64,000 bases of DNA from Saposhnikovia divaricata (taxonomy: Eukaryota > Streptophyta > Magnoliopsida > Apiales > Apiaceae). Made by a program: the position numbers and the translations under genes. The stretch is from the NCBI GenBank assembly GCA_036435485.1, contig CM071595.1, positions 100,556,580 through 100,620,579 on the forward strand, written 5' to 3'. How positions within the stretch are numbered: position 1 is the first letter of the stretch; each line of letters starts with the position of its first letter. The notes beneath the pieces are model-generated. The model searched no databases. It was not told the origin of the DNA and was given only the letters and a program-made list of their open reading frames with translations. Of the stretch, positions 44,408 through 55,854 are shown in pieces.

Positions 44408-46073
44408 GTATATTTTTTCCTGCATACTCTCTGCTCTATATTGTCATATCATGTTTAGGCTGTTAAATGCAAACAATGGGTAGTCCACTGTTAAAGAATG
44501 TTTTTTTCATGATGTGTACTAGATATCTTTACTAGTACCGTATTCTTATACTTTTTGCTACTGGCGAAGATATTACTTCCCTTCAATGCAAAACTGAACA
44601 ACTGTGGCCTGATGTAAGATATTACTTCCCTTCAATGCCAAATCTTACAGGATTATGCCTTAGAGTCCTGCCTCTTTTCACTGCTAAAGTATTTTAAACC
44701 ATTTACTTTCTAGTAGAAGAATCAAGAAATAGCCCGTGAGTATCCGAGTAGCTTTACTTAGCAAAAAAGAAAAGATGATCCAATTAGCGTAATTTGAATT
44801 CCTCTAGAAAGTTAATATGTTGTAATCGTTTGATTAGAAGAACTAAGGCTAGAGGTTTATTCGTTTTCTAATCAATTTTTTGTCCTGATAGGTCGTCTTT
44901 TCCATTCTTATAGGCCTACGGGCTAAAAAAAAAATTTTTTGAGGGGCAAGAGCCCCCCCTCTTTAAAAAAAATTGAAGTTCAAGAATCCTGTTTGTGCTT
45001 GTAGCCTTGTACAAAAACAAGTAAATAAAGTTATAGGGATTGATATTACTTGATTGCTAAAAGCTATGGAACAGCTAGGAATTGAAAACTATTAAAACAG
45101 ACTAGAAGGAGGCAACCAATTTGGTGAACCTTCTTCTTATATGATGATTGATGAACACTATTTGTATTATTTGTGAATCGTACACTCATGTATTGCTAGC
45201 TAAATTTTACGTGATTGGAATTTCATTATGAATCTCATTTGCATTTTTTGTAGGCTTTTATACTGAATCTTGCAAATATGCTGAGTTGCAATTTGATATG
45301 GTTTGCATCCAAACATGTAACAGTCTTTCCCTCCAAAACCCCATTTTTCTGTGCTTCTTGATTCAATTACTTTGTGTGTGGATTAAAAACTTGGCTAAGA
45401 AAAGTAGACAATTGTGTACAGAGAGAATATTAGAAAGTAGCTTTAAAGCAAAAGATTTATAACCTGTTAACAAAGAGTCCTCGAAGACAGTAGAAAGTAT
45501 CCTGCGCAGGTAAAGCGAAGGAAAAACAAAAGAGGCAACAAGAACAGCAGGGCCGACAAACCACAACACTTTATTTTGATTGCTTCTTGCACTGTCTTTA
45601 AGTATATATGCTAAAATATTTTCTAAAAGTAGTTGCCTTGTAAGACAGACTGGATGAAATATTTTCTAAAATCCGTAGGCTGAATTCCTTAGAAGGAGGA
45701 TCACCTTATCCTCATCTTATTGCGGGACCTTATCTATTGAAATAACCAGAAACTGTACTTTATGGTTGTCTTTAGGACTGTACATATTAAGTTGACACCC
45801 TCTTGAAGTTTTGACCAATTATGCCTAGCTGTTGCTAATAGATGAAGGGTTGAGGATTAATATATACACATATAGAGCTCTTTTTCTATTGTGTCTGTGT
45901 ATGTATAACTATAATACTAGTTTTGCCTGTATATATATGTCTTTGAAGATTATCCTCTGTACAGCTTACTAATGTATTTACCTCACTTCTAGCAATCACA
46001 TTTTTGTCTGCAAACAACTTGTCTGCCATTTTGTCTGCCATGGATCTAATTAAATAGTAATTAATTTTTATAG
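44408..46073 (+). other. CACTA-2 non-coding interval (probable long intron)
   Basis: 1.67 kb of AT-rich DNA with no credible frame. It contains a simple A/T plus C-run patch near 44930-44980. It ends in an acceptor TTTTTATAG at 46073, just before an exon in frame, so an intron is the simplest reading. A minus-strand frame at 45363-45569 has no support. Confidence 0.5.
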
Positions 46074-48867
46074 GGGAAAAATCCTTGCTTTTTGTATTTG
46101 GACCCTGGTCATAGACATGTTGGCCAAGGGATATTGCATAATGACCTCAATGATAGAATTCTTCATGGTGTCCCACTAGAAGAGGGATTTGTCAGGGTGC
46201 AATTTGAGGTGGCCGTAAAGTCAGAGTTCCAGACTAAGCTACCTGTACCTTGTAACGAGGCCAATCTTGTTGGTGAAGCTCCTGGGTATATCCTTGCATG
46301 GCCACGCAAATTGGTTTCCTTGAATCTTGAGGTCAAACATTTATTCCTATTTCTGTTATATACTTGGTTCATAAGGCAAGTACATTTATGTGTAGGTATG
46401 TAATTATTATTAATTATTTGATCAGCTTGTGTAATTTGTTTTGTTATGTTTTATTATTTTTGCCAGACGCCTGCAAGAACCATTAATAAGGAAAGAGCCA
46501 TTAACAACGAAAAAGTTAACAACGGTGTACGTAAGCACGGTATGAACCATAAGAAAAAGCCTGATGACATACAGAAGGAAAAAACTGTAGAGTCAAACAT
46601 TGTTGTGTCCTCGAGACCGCTAGGTTATCCTCTCCTGGATGATGCTTGTCATGATGGAGTTATGGAGATTGTTCGTGTTGCAATAGTGTTGGAACGTGTT
46701 ACTGATGTTGAGGTTCCTATGGAATGTATTTATTGGAATGCAAATCCTTGGATTGAACACATTAATAAGGAGAATGTTTTGGAGGTGTTGGATGCACAAT
46801 GGTTGAGTTCATCCAGCCTTTGCTTTTACATTAGGTAATATCTAGAATTGATATCAATCTTCCAAATATTAGATGTTTTACTTTTTTGTTCTCTGGTAGT
46901 TGTTTGTGCCTTGGGATAATTAGTTACAGAATGAACCAATATTTGTAGCTAGTAACACAAGATAAATTAATTACCAAGTTCTGATCTGTAGCTACCAAGT
47001 TCTGATCTGTCATGTTTTTATTAATTCTAGGTATTTGTATGATGTCTATTTATCAAAAAATCTGGAATTGGCATCCAAATTCTCTTTTGTATCCCCGCAT
47101 ATGGTGTCTCCCTTGGTAGAGAATAGTGATACAGCCCTGGCAAAGTGTTTATTGGGACATATCAACAAAGATCACCTACTTCTGTTGCCTTACAATGTTT
47201 CGTAAGTGATATTTTTACATGCACATTTATATATTTGTTAATTTTATGCAATTACCCCTGACTAAAATATTTTTTTTAGAAAACATTGGGTACTTGTTGC
47301 CATTAATACAAAAACAGAGGACATCTACTTTATGGATCGGATGACTAACGCCATATATTACAAGGATGTGAAAACACTTATAGAAACGTCAGTAAAAATT
47401 TAATTGTCTCTGTATTTTACAATTTAAGCTGCATATGACCGATAATGTGTTATTTAATTATATGTAATCTGTTTTATGTTTCTAGTGCTCTAAGGACTTT
47501 TCGCACTCACAATCGAAAGAGCTATACCTGGACAGCTTTTAATAGTTTCACGTGGATGAATGTACAGGTACTTAATATTTTTTTCTGAGTGGCTTCTCAT
47601 ACTTCGTGAAATAGTTGTTAATCAGGTAGCAGACCTGATCTGTTGGTATATGAGTTTAAGCTTGTATGAATCTTGTATGATTCAATTATCCTAATAGATG
47701 ATGAGTGAATATAAAGTGCGTGCAAAAAATTAATACATCGTACATGTAAAGTTGTAACATATCAGATAAAAATCTACAATATTTTTGCTCATTAAAACCC
47801 CTCAGTGTGACATAGTTCCTAAGCAAACAGAGTAACAAGAATCTTAATCTCAAAATCCTTAGCACGTAGTTCCCACTTTATCTCAATATACCTTTGTATT
47901 TACTTTTCTCCAGCACATAGTATTAGATTATTGATCTACCCTGCTTCTTAATTGATACAAAGTCCAAAAATGAATGTTATACACTGCATTTGTACTACCG
48001 TTTTTCTAAATCCCTCTTACAAGTTTAGATCATTTGAGATTTGATCCTAAACAGCAACGTGTTTTGTTGGCCCGGCTAATTTTACAAACAATAGATGGTT
48101 CAATTATCCTAATCTTGTATGGAAGCTAACTATAGTTACAATTGATGATGGTTCTGCAATGAAGTTACTGATAACTTGTGGAGACTGTGTATGGTGAACT
48201 AAGTTCCCGATAACTTGAAATTTTGGAACATATAGCACTTGTTTTAGTGTCAACTCAGGAGTCAAAATGATATCACCAATGTGAATTGATAAATTAATTT
48301 CTGGTAATGTCTAAACAATCTTTACAAACTCTGCTGCAGTTATAAACAAATATTGTACACACACACACACACAAAAAAAAAACTAACTTGGGTGGTGAGA
48401 AGAGTTAGTGCTAGTAGTACTGAAGGTGCAGGGCGTCTTAGATTGGTGGTAATTTCTTGAACATACTTCTTACTCTGCTGCTGATCTGTACTTACGTCAA
48501 TTACTCTGAACTACTCTGAACTTTGATGGTTGGAAATGCTCTGTTTTGCAGTGCCCGAAGCAGGCTTCGGATGATGGCATATATTGCGCCTATTATGTCG
48601 GATGCTTTATCGAGGATATAATATGCAGGAATGAAACAACAATCAATGTTAATGTACGTATTTTTAATGTTTTTGCTAGTATTTTTAATGTTTTTGCTAG
48701 TATAGTTTTGCACATGATCTAATTGTTTTTATAATTTTGTTGATGAATAGTTTACCCATTCCCCAAAGTTGAAGACCTATCCTCCTGATAAGATGACCAG
48801 CTTCCAGAAAAATTGGGCAGGCTACTTCTACAATCGGTTTCTCAGAAACAAGTTGCTGATGAAGTAG
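46074..48867 (+). CDS. CACTA-encoded Ulp1/C48-like cysteine protease (7 exons)
   Basis: Exons 46074-46331, 46467-46834, 47031-47201, 47280-47387, 47486-47567, 48552-48653 and 48751-48867 join without a stop. Every intron is GT...AG and codon phases agree (for example AG|G and TC|A). Exon 1 is DUF8039-like (CFLYLDPGHRHVGQGILHND, PLEEGFVRVQFEV). Exons 2-7 form a Ulp1-like domain: VLEVLDAQWLSSS, then the catalytic His in KHWVLVAINTKTEDIYFMD and a likely Asp in the same block. A Gln and the nucleophile Cys follow in CPKQASDDGIYCAYYV, where the usual Gly after Cys is Ala. Family members cleave SUMO-like tags; many plant CACTA and MULE elements carry one, with unknown role in transposition. The 5' end is probably incomplete, because the upstream exons at 43608-44407 contain stops. 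Confidence 0.8.
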
Positions 48868-49434
48868 TTTTGTATGTTAGAAGCAAAAATCCATGGAAAC
48901 GATCTCAACTTGAAATATTTAGACTTTTGATTATGAATAGATCTTTCCCTTATTTCAATTGTACTCAAGTAATATGATTATATATATGTGAGATAGTCTA
49001 TTTTATTTTATTTTTTGTTATTGATTTATTGTCTACGATATTTTTTAAAATTACAGGTAAAAATTTATTCGAATTAGCATTTTTAAATTGTGCACAAAAT
49101 CCACTATATATATAGAACTGAAAGAAAAAGCATTAATTATTTTAAAATTCTACGTACCCTCTACAATAGCGTTTATGGAATAGCTATGCAAGAAAGTATG
49201 CATATTATTTTTCTACTTCAATAACGTTTATAGAAGTGTTATTGAGGCATTTACTTGCATCACACTTACTTCCTTAGCGTTTCAATAACAGCGACCTAAG
49301 TAACATACTACAAGAACGTATAAATAAACGCTATCGAAGCTGAGTGCACTTCCATAGCGCCTACTTGCATAGCGTTTAAAAACGCTATGGAAGTTTAAAA
49401 AACAACGCTATGCAAGACAGTTTCTGTAGTAGTG
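48868..49434. repeat. CACTA-2 right subterminal repeats
   Basis: After the protease stop, 48868-49150 is AT-rich 3' UTR-like sequence. 49155-49420 holds repeated AATAGCGTTTATGGAA, TTGCATAGCG and ACGCTATGGAAGT motifs in both orientations, mirroring 40880-41150. The terminal inverted repeat follows. Confidence 0.8.
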
Positions 49435-49547
49435 ATATGCCAAATGCAACCATCACACCTACGAAAAGGAGTATATGACTTTTTATCTAGATTTTCTTTT
49501 TGTTTTTGTTTTACTCGAGGACGAGAAAAGATAGGTATGGGGGCATT
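49435..49547 (+). other. Athila-like element: end of internal region with PPT
   Basis: Continuation of 38590-40848 after CACTA-2. TACTCGAGGACGAG and GGTATGGGGGCAT directly precede the LTR. These are characteristic of Athila/Tat elements just before the 3' LTR. Confidence 0.75.
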
Positions 49548-51891
49548 TGATAATTGCATATTTTTGCATATTTTTATTACCTATTTATTGCTTGAACTCG
49601 TATTTTAATAAATTATTTTGTTGCATTTCAGGAAATTCGTAAATAAATAAAGAAATAAAGAGCAAGGAAGGGAAAAACAGGAAGAAAAAGGACCAAAAAT
49701 GAAAGAAGGAAAAGAATTAGGAGCTTGGAGCAAAAGGAATATTTCAAGACAAGTGGAAGGTGGAGATCATCCCAACACACTACATAAGTGTATGGCCAAG
49801 ATCAACACTTCAAAGCTTAAGGGGGAGGAAACAAATAGATGGCTAGGATTTCACCACCACACACCACAAATGTATGGTGGGGATTTACCCAACACCCCCC
49901 TTAACCCTAATTCCTATCCTATAAATACCCCCTCACCCCCCTTGTATTTAGTAACTTAGATTTTAGGGTAGTTTTATTTTCTTGTTTTTTTAGTTTCAAA
50001 TCTTTTAAACACTCTTTTTAATTTTAAATGCAATTTCATTTCCTTTAATTTCTTGTCTTGTTCTCTCGTTTATTTTACATAGCTTTCGTTATTTTCATAA
50101 ATCCGATTAGTGGACAAAGTAGCGAAATGCTATCCACACGAGGTTGAAAGTAACGAAATTTTAATTTCTTGCTCTTAGTTGATAATTTCAATTTCGCCCC
50201 TTTAAATCTCCATTTTATTATGGGCCATTTAATTCCAAATCCTCATTTTAGTGAAATTTTAATTTCGTAGTTATTTCTTTATCATCGTATTTAGTTGTTT
50301 TTAAAAATAAAAAAATAAAGAAACACAAAAATATTAGTTCAGTAATTTTCAGTATTTGTTACCTGATTTCACTTCTCTTAATTCGAAGTTTAAAAAAAAT
50401 CAGTTCGTATTTTTGGTTAATTCGAAGCTATATGTCTTTTCCCTGTTTTCTTTTTAAAACTACATCCCCTGTATTTATTTTAATCACAACTTATTCTTCT
50501 CCCTTCTTCGTTCAAAGACCCAGTACCCTTTTTCCTTTGTTTTAAACGCATCAAACAAAACCTTACCCCTTTCCCTGATCCTTTCATCCTCTTTTCTCAC
50601 ACAAAAAAAAAACTCACTCCTTCTTCTTTGTTTTCTGTCTAAACTGAACTCTTCCTTTTACGTGTTGGTCCCATTCCCTGTTTTTATTTCCTATTTTGTT
50701 GTTCTCTTTATGTTGTTTTCGTTTTGAATTGGTACTGAGTCTTTACGGGTTCAATCGAGTCATCTAGTCTGCTGAGTTGTATCGTTCTTTAATTGTTTGT
50801 CGTGTTAATTGAATCTCTGTTTTTTTCGAGTTGCAGTTTCATAGCGTAATCTGAGTCTCCGTCTCTTCCCTGCGTTGTTATTTAAATTATGGGTTTAGTT
50901 TTGTTAGTTGATTGTTCGACTGTCCTCAAATTGTTCGTTGATTGTTGGTTATTCATTTCATTCGCGAGTTGCTCATAAGTTGATGTCGCAGTTTGTTGTC
51001 TGAGTTTGTTGAGATGGTCTGCGAGTACACTCCGAGTTTTTGAGTTTTGTCTGAGTTTGTGTTTGTTGCTGCGTGTTTAGTGCTGAATTCCTGCTAAGTT
51101 GAATCTGAGTCGAGCAATGAGTCGCTGTTTTGCTTAAGTCGAGTCTGTATGAGTCTCTGTTCTTTTTGAGTTTACTGAGTTTGTAGTCTTTATTTAATCA
51201 AGTTGTAGAGAATCTCTGAGTTTTAATTACTGAGTTCGTAGTTGTTCAACTCGCTAGGTTCCATGTCTGCGATTGTTTACATTGTTTGCTGTGTTCGCTG
51301 AGTTGTTAGTAGTGAGTTAATTGGGTGTGTCCAGCTGAGTTGCAATTCCGTTTTCTGTTTTTTTTTGTTTTCCGAGTTTTGAGTATGTGAGTTTGTCTGT
51401 GAGTCAATGCAATTCCCTTTTCTGTGTTATTTGAGTTCTTAATTTTCTGGTTTCTTGTAGGAAATTATGAAATTGTGAGCTAGGAATTGTTATGCTTTCG
51501 GCTAGCTATATTTACGATAACATCATGTCAAATTTTCCAAAATTTTCTGTAAATAAATTTGTTCTTTTAAATAAAAAAAATTGTTTTTGAATAAAATACA
51601 ATTTCAATTCGAATTTGGAATTTGTAGAATAATTTAGTTTTGTCCTTTTCACTTTTAATCACTTAGTTATAATTAGAATAATTTAATTCTCTTTTAAAAA
51701 TAGATTAAATTATCTTTTAGGAATTAATTAGAAAAAAAAATTAAAATTTTCCAAACCCAACTTGTTCTAATTCGATTAAGTTAAAAATTAAGGTTTGCGA
51801 AAATATTAATCTCTGCGGAATGAATCTAAATTTACTAAAACGAGATTGTGCACTTGCAATCAATTTAAAACGCTTAATTTTCTTAGCAACA
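49548..51891 (+). repeat. Athila-like 3' LTR (2.34 kb)
   Basis: Starts TGATAATTGCATATTTTTGC after the PPT and ends CTTAGCAACA at 51891, where Copia-A coding sequence resumes, so this is a 3' LTR. A TATA box (CCTATAAATACCCC) lies near 49917-49930, implying transcription start near 49950. The U5-like part is rich in GAGTTTG-type words. The first 345 bp match 53959-54312 closely. The expected second target-duplication copy at the element's left end (about 38590) is not found, in agreement with a lost 5' part. Open frame 49699-49959 is within the LTR and is not a gene. Confidence 0.75.
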
Positions 51892-53958
51892 GTTGTAGAT
51901 TTTGAAGACCTCCTGGATTGACCACCCTCAGTTATGGTTATGCCTTTCTCCTTAGGTCTCTCCTATTTAGGCTTCTCCACCTTAGGATTTGAGTGCCTCA
52001 AGGTCCTCTTCTCCCCATTAGGCTTGTTGTCAGGCACAGAGGCTGTAGTAGTGGCCTTTGGGTTGGAAGAGGTGGGATTGGCAGATTCATCAGGAAGCGA
52101 GAGCCCCATGTGCTTCATCATAGCAGACATCATCAGTTGTTGGTGAAGAATAACCTCAGCTGTGGTGGTTGCTTGAGTGTCCAACTGCTCAGTGAGGGTT
52201 GCAACTGTGTCTGTAAGATGAGCATTTGACTGTTTGAGTGAGCTCACTTCCATTTCAAGAGTATCCACTTTGGTGAATAGCTCAGAGGCTTTAAATCCAG
52301 GAAGAGATTGGTCCTTGAGTCTCTGTACTTCAAATTTGGTCATTTCATGAACAGAGACTTCAATCACCAGCGTATCTCCATATTGATTTAAAAAAAGAGT
52401 CCTCAGCATGGCATAGGCATCAGTTGTCTGATTTGACAGTTTCTCCATTTGAGTGGCCATATTCTTCATAGCCCCTTGAACCAATATCAAGGATTATCCA
52501 TCTTGGTGCATTGAGATTTCTATTCTTGAATGTCTTTAAGAACAGGGCCTAGAGTAGGAAACTTTGCAGCAAAATCCCTTTTGATGTCATTAACTTGATA
52601 GATTGTGGCTGAACACACTTCATTAATTTATGTCTTTAGGCCCTTGCCAAGATAGTGTGCAGCTTTCAAGATTCCCTTGTAAGTGTCATTCATTGCTTCA
52701 TACACATCACTAGGGGTTAGGGATTTGGCTTCTGACCCTAGTGATGTGATGTACTATTCACTAAGAAATTGAAGATCCTCTGAGAGAGCAATGTCATAAG
52801 AACCTTGCAGCCAAGCATCCACATTACCATCTCTTTCAACCTCGTCTGCTATTTTCTCCTTTTGACTCTCCACATCTTCTTTATGACAGAGCAAAATGGC
52901 TTCATAGTCTGGATTTGATCTGTTGGATGTGACCAGGTTTTGGGCTATTTTAACAAACTCAGGAGTCTGATCCACAATAAGCTTTGAAGTGCTTCAACCG
53001 TCAATTGTGGTGGAGAAGACCCTGATCCTGAAGCACTGTCATGTTGCACAGGCTTCAGCTGTTCTGATAAAAAGTTAGAGCTAGAGCTAGGCAAGTTAGA
53101 CTCCTCAGTTCCAGGTGCAACTCCTGCAACCGGATGGATTGACTCTACTACTGTTGTCTCCATAGGAGTGGGATGAGTTACAACAGCATTTGACACAGGC
53201 ACAGAGTCTCTAGTGAAAACTAGTGAATCCTCTATGTTCGTGATGGTGTCATCAGGATATGCCCCAGCTTGCATTCCCTCACCATCTAAATGTGGTTTCT
53301 GGGTGGTGAGTAAAGTGTCATGCACTAAGTCACTTGAATCCATTGGCTCACCAAGAGAAGAGAATTCTTGGTGATCAATGCCTTGCTCCTCAATTACTTG
53401 AGTTGCAGGCTCCAAAGAAATTTTAGTGATAGATTCTGGAAGAGAAGTGTCTTGTAGATTTGATTTTGGCAACTCCCCCTGAGAAATAGAGGGAGTTTCA
53501 AGTGTGATGTGCTCTCCACTCAGTGTTGTGTCAGCCTTATCACTCCCAGGTGCTGACTCATTACAAGTAGGTGCATTGGGAAGGATGCTTGATTCTATAG
53601 ATGCACCCTGTTGAGAGGATACATCTAGTGAGCTGTGTGCCCCTGCTTTTACAACTTCAGCCATTTGTGTGACTGAAGAGGTGGCTTTAGATTTCTTCTT
53701 CTTTGGTCTCTGTAAGGGTGACTCAGGTTCCTCACTTTCTTGACCTAATTCTACAGCCAATGCTGCTTCTGTCAAGATATTCAAGGGTTCGTATTCAATC
53801 TGTTTTCTTTTCTTCTTCTCCTTTTTATTAACATCACCCTGTTGAGAGGATGATGTAGGTGGATCTGTGTTTGGTATAGTGTTTGGTTGAGGGGGTTGGT
53901 TAGCAGGCCCTGGGTTAGCATTTTGTTCTACTTGCTTAGGCGTAGCTAACTCAGATTT
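51892..53958 (-). pseudogene. Copia-A auxiliary ORF, N-terminal/middle part
   Basis: Minus strand. 53955-52945 is a Ser/Thr/Pro/Glu-rich region with basic patches (KKEKKKRKQIEYEPLNILTE, QRPKKKKSKATSS). A frame change near 52960 leads to 52975-52620 (FVKIAQNLVTSNRSNPDYEA, then SLTPSDVYEAMNDTYKGILK), with stops at about 52754 and 52630. 52490-51963 is a coiled coil (MEVSSLKQSNAHLTDTVATL) followed by MKHMGLSLPDES and a basic tail; a TAG at about 51963 interrupts the readable frame, which runs on to 51892. The order, low-complexity charged region then coiled coil, parallels 17838-19183 in Copia-1. The N-terminal globular domain is not in the window. Athila-like LTRs border it on both sides. Confidence 0.7.
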
Positions 53959-54312
53959 TGATAAGTGCATATTTTTGCATATTTTTATTACTTATTTATT
54001 GCTTGAACTCGTATTTTAATAATTTATTTTGTTGCATTTCAGGAAATTCGTAAATAAATAAAGAAATGACAAAATAAAGAAATAAAGAGCAAGGAAGGGA
54101 AAAAGAGGAAGAAAAAGGACCAAAAATGAAAGAAGGAAAAGAATTAGGAGCTTGGAGCAAAAGAAATATTTCAAGACAAGTGGAAGGTGGAGATCATCCC
54201 AATACACTACATAAGTGTATGGCCAAGATCAACTCTTCAAAGCTTAATGGGTAAGGAATCAAATAGATGGCTAGGATTTCACCACCACACACCACAAATT
54301 TATGGTGGGGAT
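53959..54312 (+). repeat. Athila-like LTR, first 354 bp
   Basis: Starts TGATAAGTGCATATTTTTGC and tracks 49548-49890 with few differences (including an extra 11-12 bp around AATGACAAAATAAAG). It is cut off by a Copia-type LTR end at 54313. I could not find the rest of this LTR further right. Confidence 0.75.
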
Positions 54313-55770
54313 TGTTGGAATTCGGGCATGAAAACGCAACGGAAATGACGTAAATAATAATTAAAAACGAATTCCAAGTCCCGGATCCATGTATAAAATG
54401 ATGATCATGGTATAAAAATATCAAGAACAAGATTGTACCTCTTTCAAGCTTTCCTAAGGATGACAAATGGAGATCCTAGCTTGTTGATTTTCAGAGCTAA
54501 AAGTATGACTCCTCCACCGGTATCCACACCCGAATGCTTGCTTGAATCGTCGAACGATTATGCCACGGAATTAGGTACTAGCCAAAATAAATAATCAAGA
54601 ATGTGTTCTTGACTTAGCTTGATTTTCTCTCTTGTTTCTAACTTGTATGATCTGAAATTTTCAGTTGTATTCCACTTGGAAGACTTGCCAACAATTGGCT
54701 TATAAAGAGAAATAAAGCAAAATGGAGCCTTAAACAATTAGGCCATTTTATTTAAACAACTCTTATTTATTTAAATAAATTAATTAAGTCACACTTAATT
54801 AATCAAATAAGTCAAGAAAATACATCTTCAAATTTTATCTTTTAACTAATCAAGTCTCACTTAATTAATTTTATAAAATTCGAATTATTATTTATTATTA
54901 ATTTAAATTCATAATTTAAATTATTATTAATTTAAATTCATGAAATAAATTAATTTCCCTTTTAAACATTCTTTGTGTGTGACCCTGTAGGTTATTATTT
55001 AATTGGCAATAATTTTATTCTCTAATAAAATTACAGACAATAAGCGGCGTCTAGTAACACATCATTGCTACCCAATTAAACAATAATTAAATCAACGATT
55101 CAATCAACCTTTTATGATTAATGTTCCATGTAATATAATCCCTTTAAATCATGATATTATAGATTAAACTCGAGGCATGTAATGTGTCATCCTCTTCATA
55201 ATTTAATCTTCATTTTCTTGATCAATGAGTAGACTATTAATCAAATCAACATTTGAGCATGGCCATGCATTTCATAGTCTCACTCAAACAAGAGGCCGAT
55301 AATATCACTCCTTTATCAGGAGATTTAAATCCCTTCTAGATCATTCATATTTCTCACATGATTCATAATATATCCGATATTCACCTTTATCATTATCCGG
55401 CTAAAGATAACTTTTGATGAATTCAAAATATATTAATTCTCATGTAGAATTATAACGACTTCAGGTCTAAGGATCATTACACCATTATCACTGTGAGAAT
55501 ACATATGACACTTTTATAATTTACCATGATGTATCTCACTGTGGGTCTGTCCAGTACCCCGTACTCGTACAGTTACCTATGCATTGATTTTAGTATCTTC
55601 ATACTTATGACCAATGAGAAGTGGTCATCTATCAATTATCATACTAACCTCAGTGTATTATTATTGTCCTAAGTAATAATAATACTTGGTTAGGGACATT
55701 TAAGAATATGATACATTCACTATATAATCTCATGTTCAAGTCACATACTTGCAACTATATAATTTGTATC
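54313..55770 (-). repeat. Tork/TAR-like Copia LTR
   Basis: The minus strand ends GCCCGAATTCCAACA at 54313 and contains a TTTATAAGCC TATA-type box near 54700 and the words GACGCCGCTTATTGTC and GGGTCACACAC near 54980-55055. These are familiar in LTRs of this Copia group. The left edge is sharp. The right edge (near 55770, TATCA) is a guess from a terminal CA; no matching 5-bp duplication of GGGAT is seen there. It may belong with the minus-strand Copia RT at 58248-58567. Confidence 0.5.
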
Positions 55771-55778
55771 AATACCTG

Positions 55779-55780
<2 letters not shown>

Positions 55781-55852
<72 letters not shown>
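55781..55852. repeat. (TC)36 microsatellite
   Basis: An uninterrupted run of 36 TC units. The open frame across it (a Leu-Ser repeat) is an artefact. Confidence 0.97.

Positions 55853-55854
<2 letters not shown>

Larger units (their letters stand above)
40849..49434 (+). mobile_element. CACTA-2: deletion derivative with Ulp1-type protease gene
   Basis: Right end TTTCTGTAGTAGTG at 49421-49434; left end CTCTACTACAAA at 40849, matching CACTACTACAGAAA with a changed second base. Duplication ATA at 40846-40848 and 49435-49437. Both ends carry subterminal repeats of TTGCATAGCG and CTATGGAAGT in both directions. It encodes a truncated TNP2-type transposase (42595-43581), a Transposase_24-like piece (43608-44407) and a DUF8039-like plus Ulp1-type protease gene (46074-48867). 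It lies within the 3' region of an Athila-like element. Confidence 0.88.
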
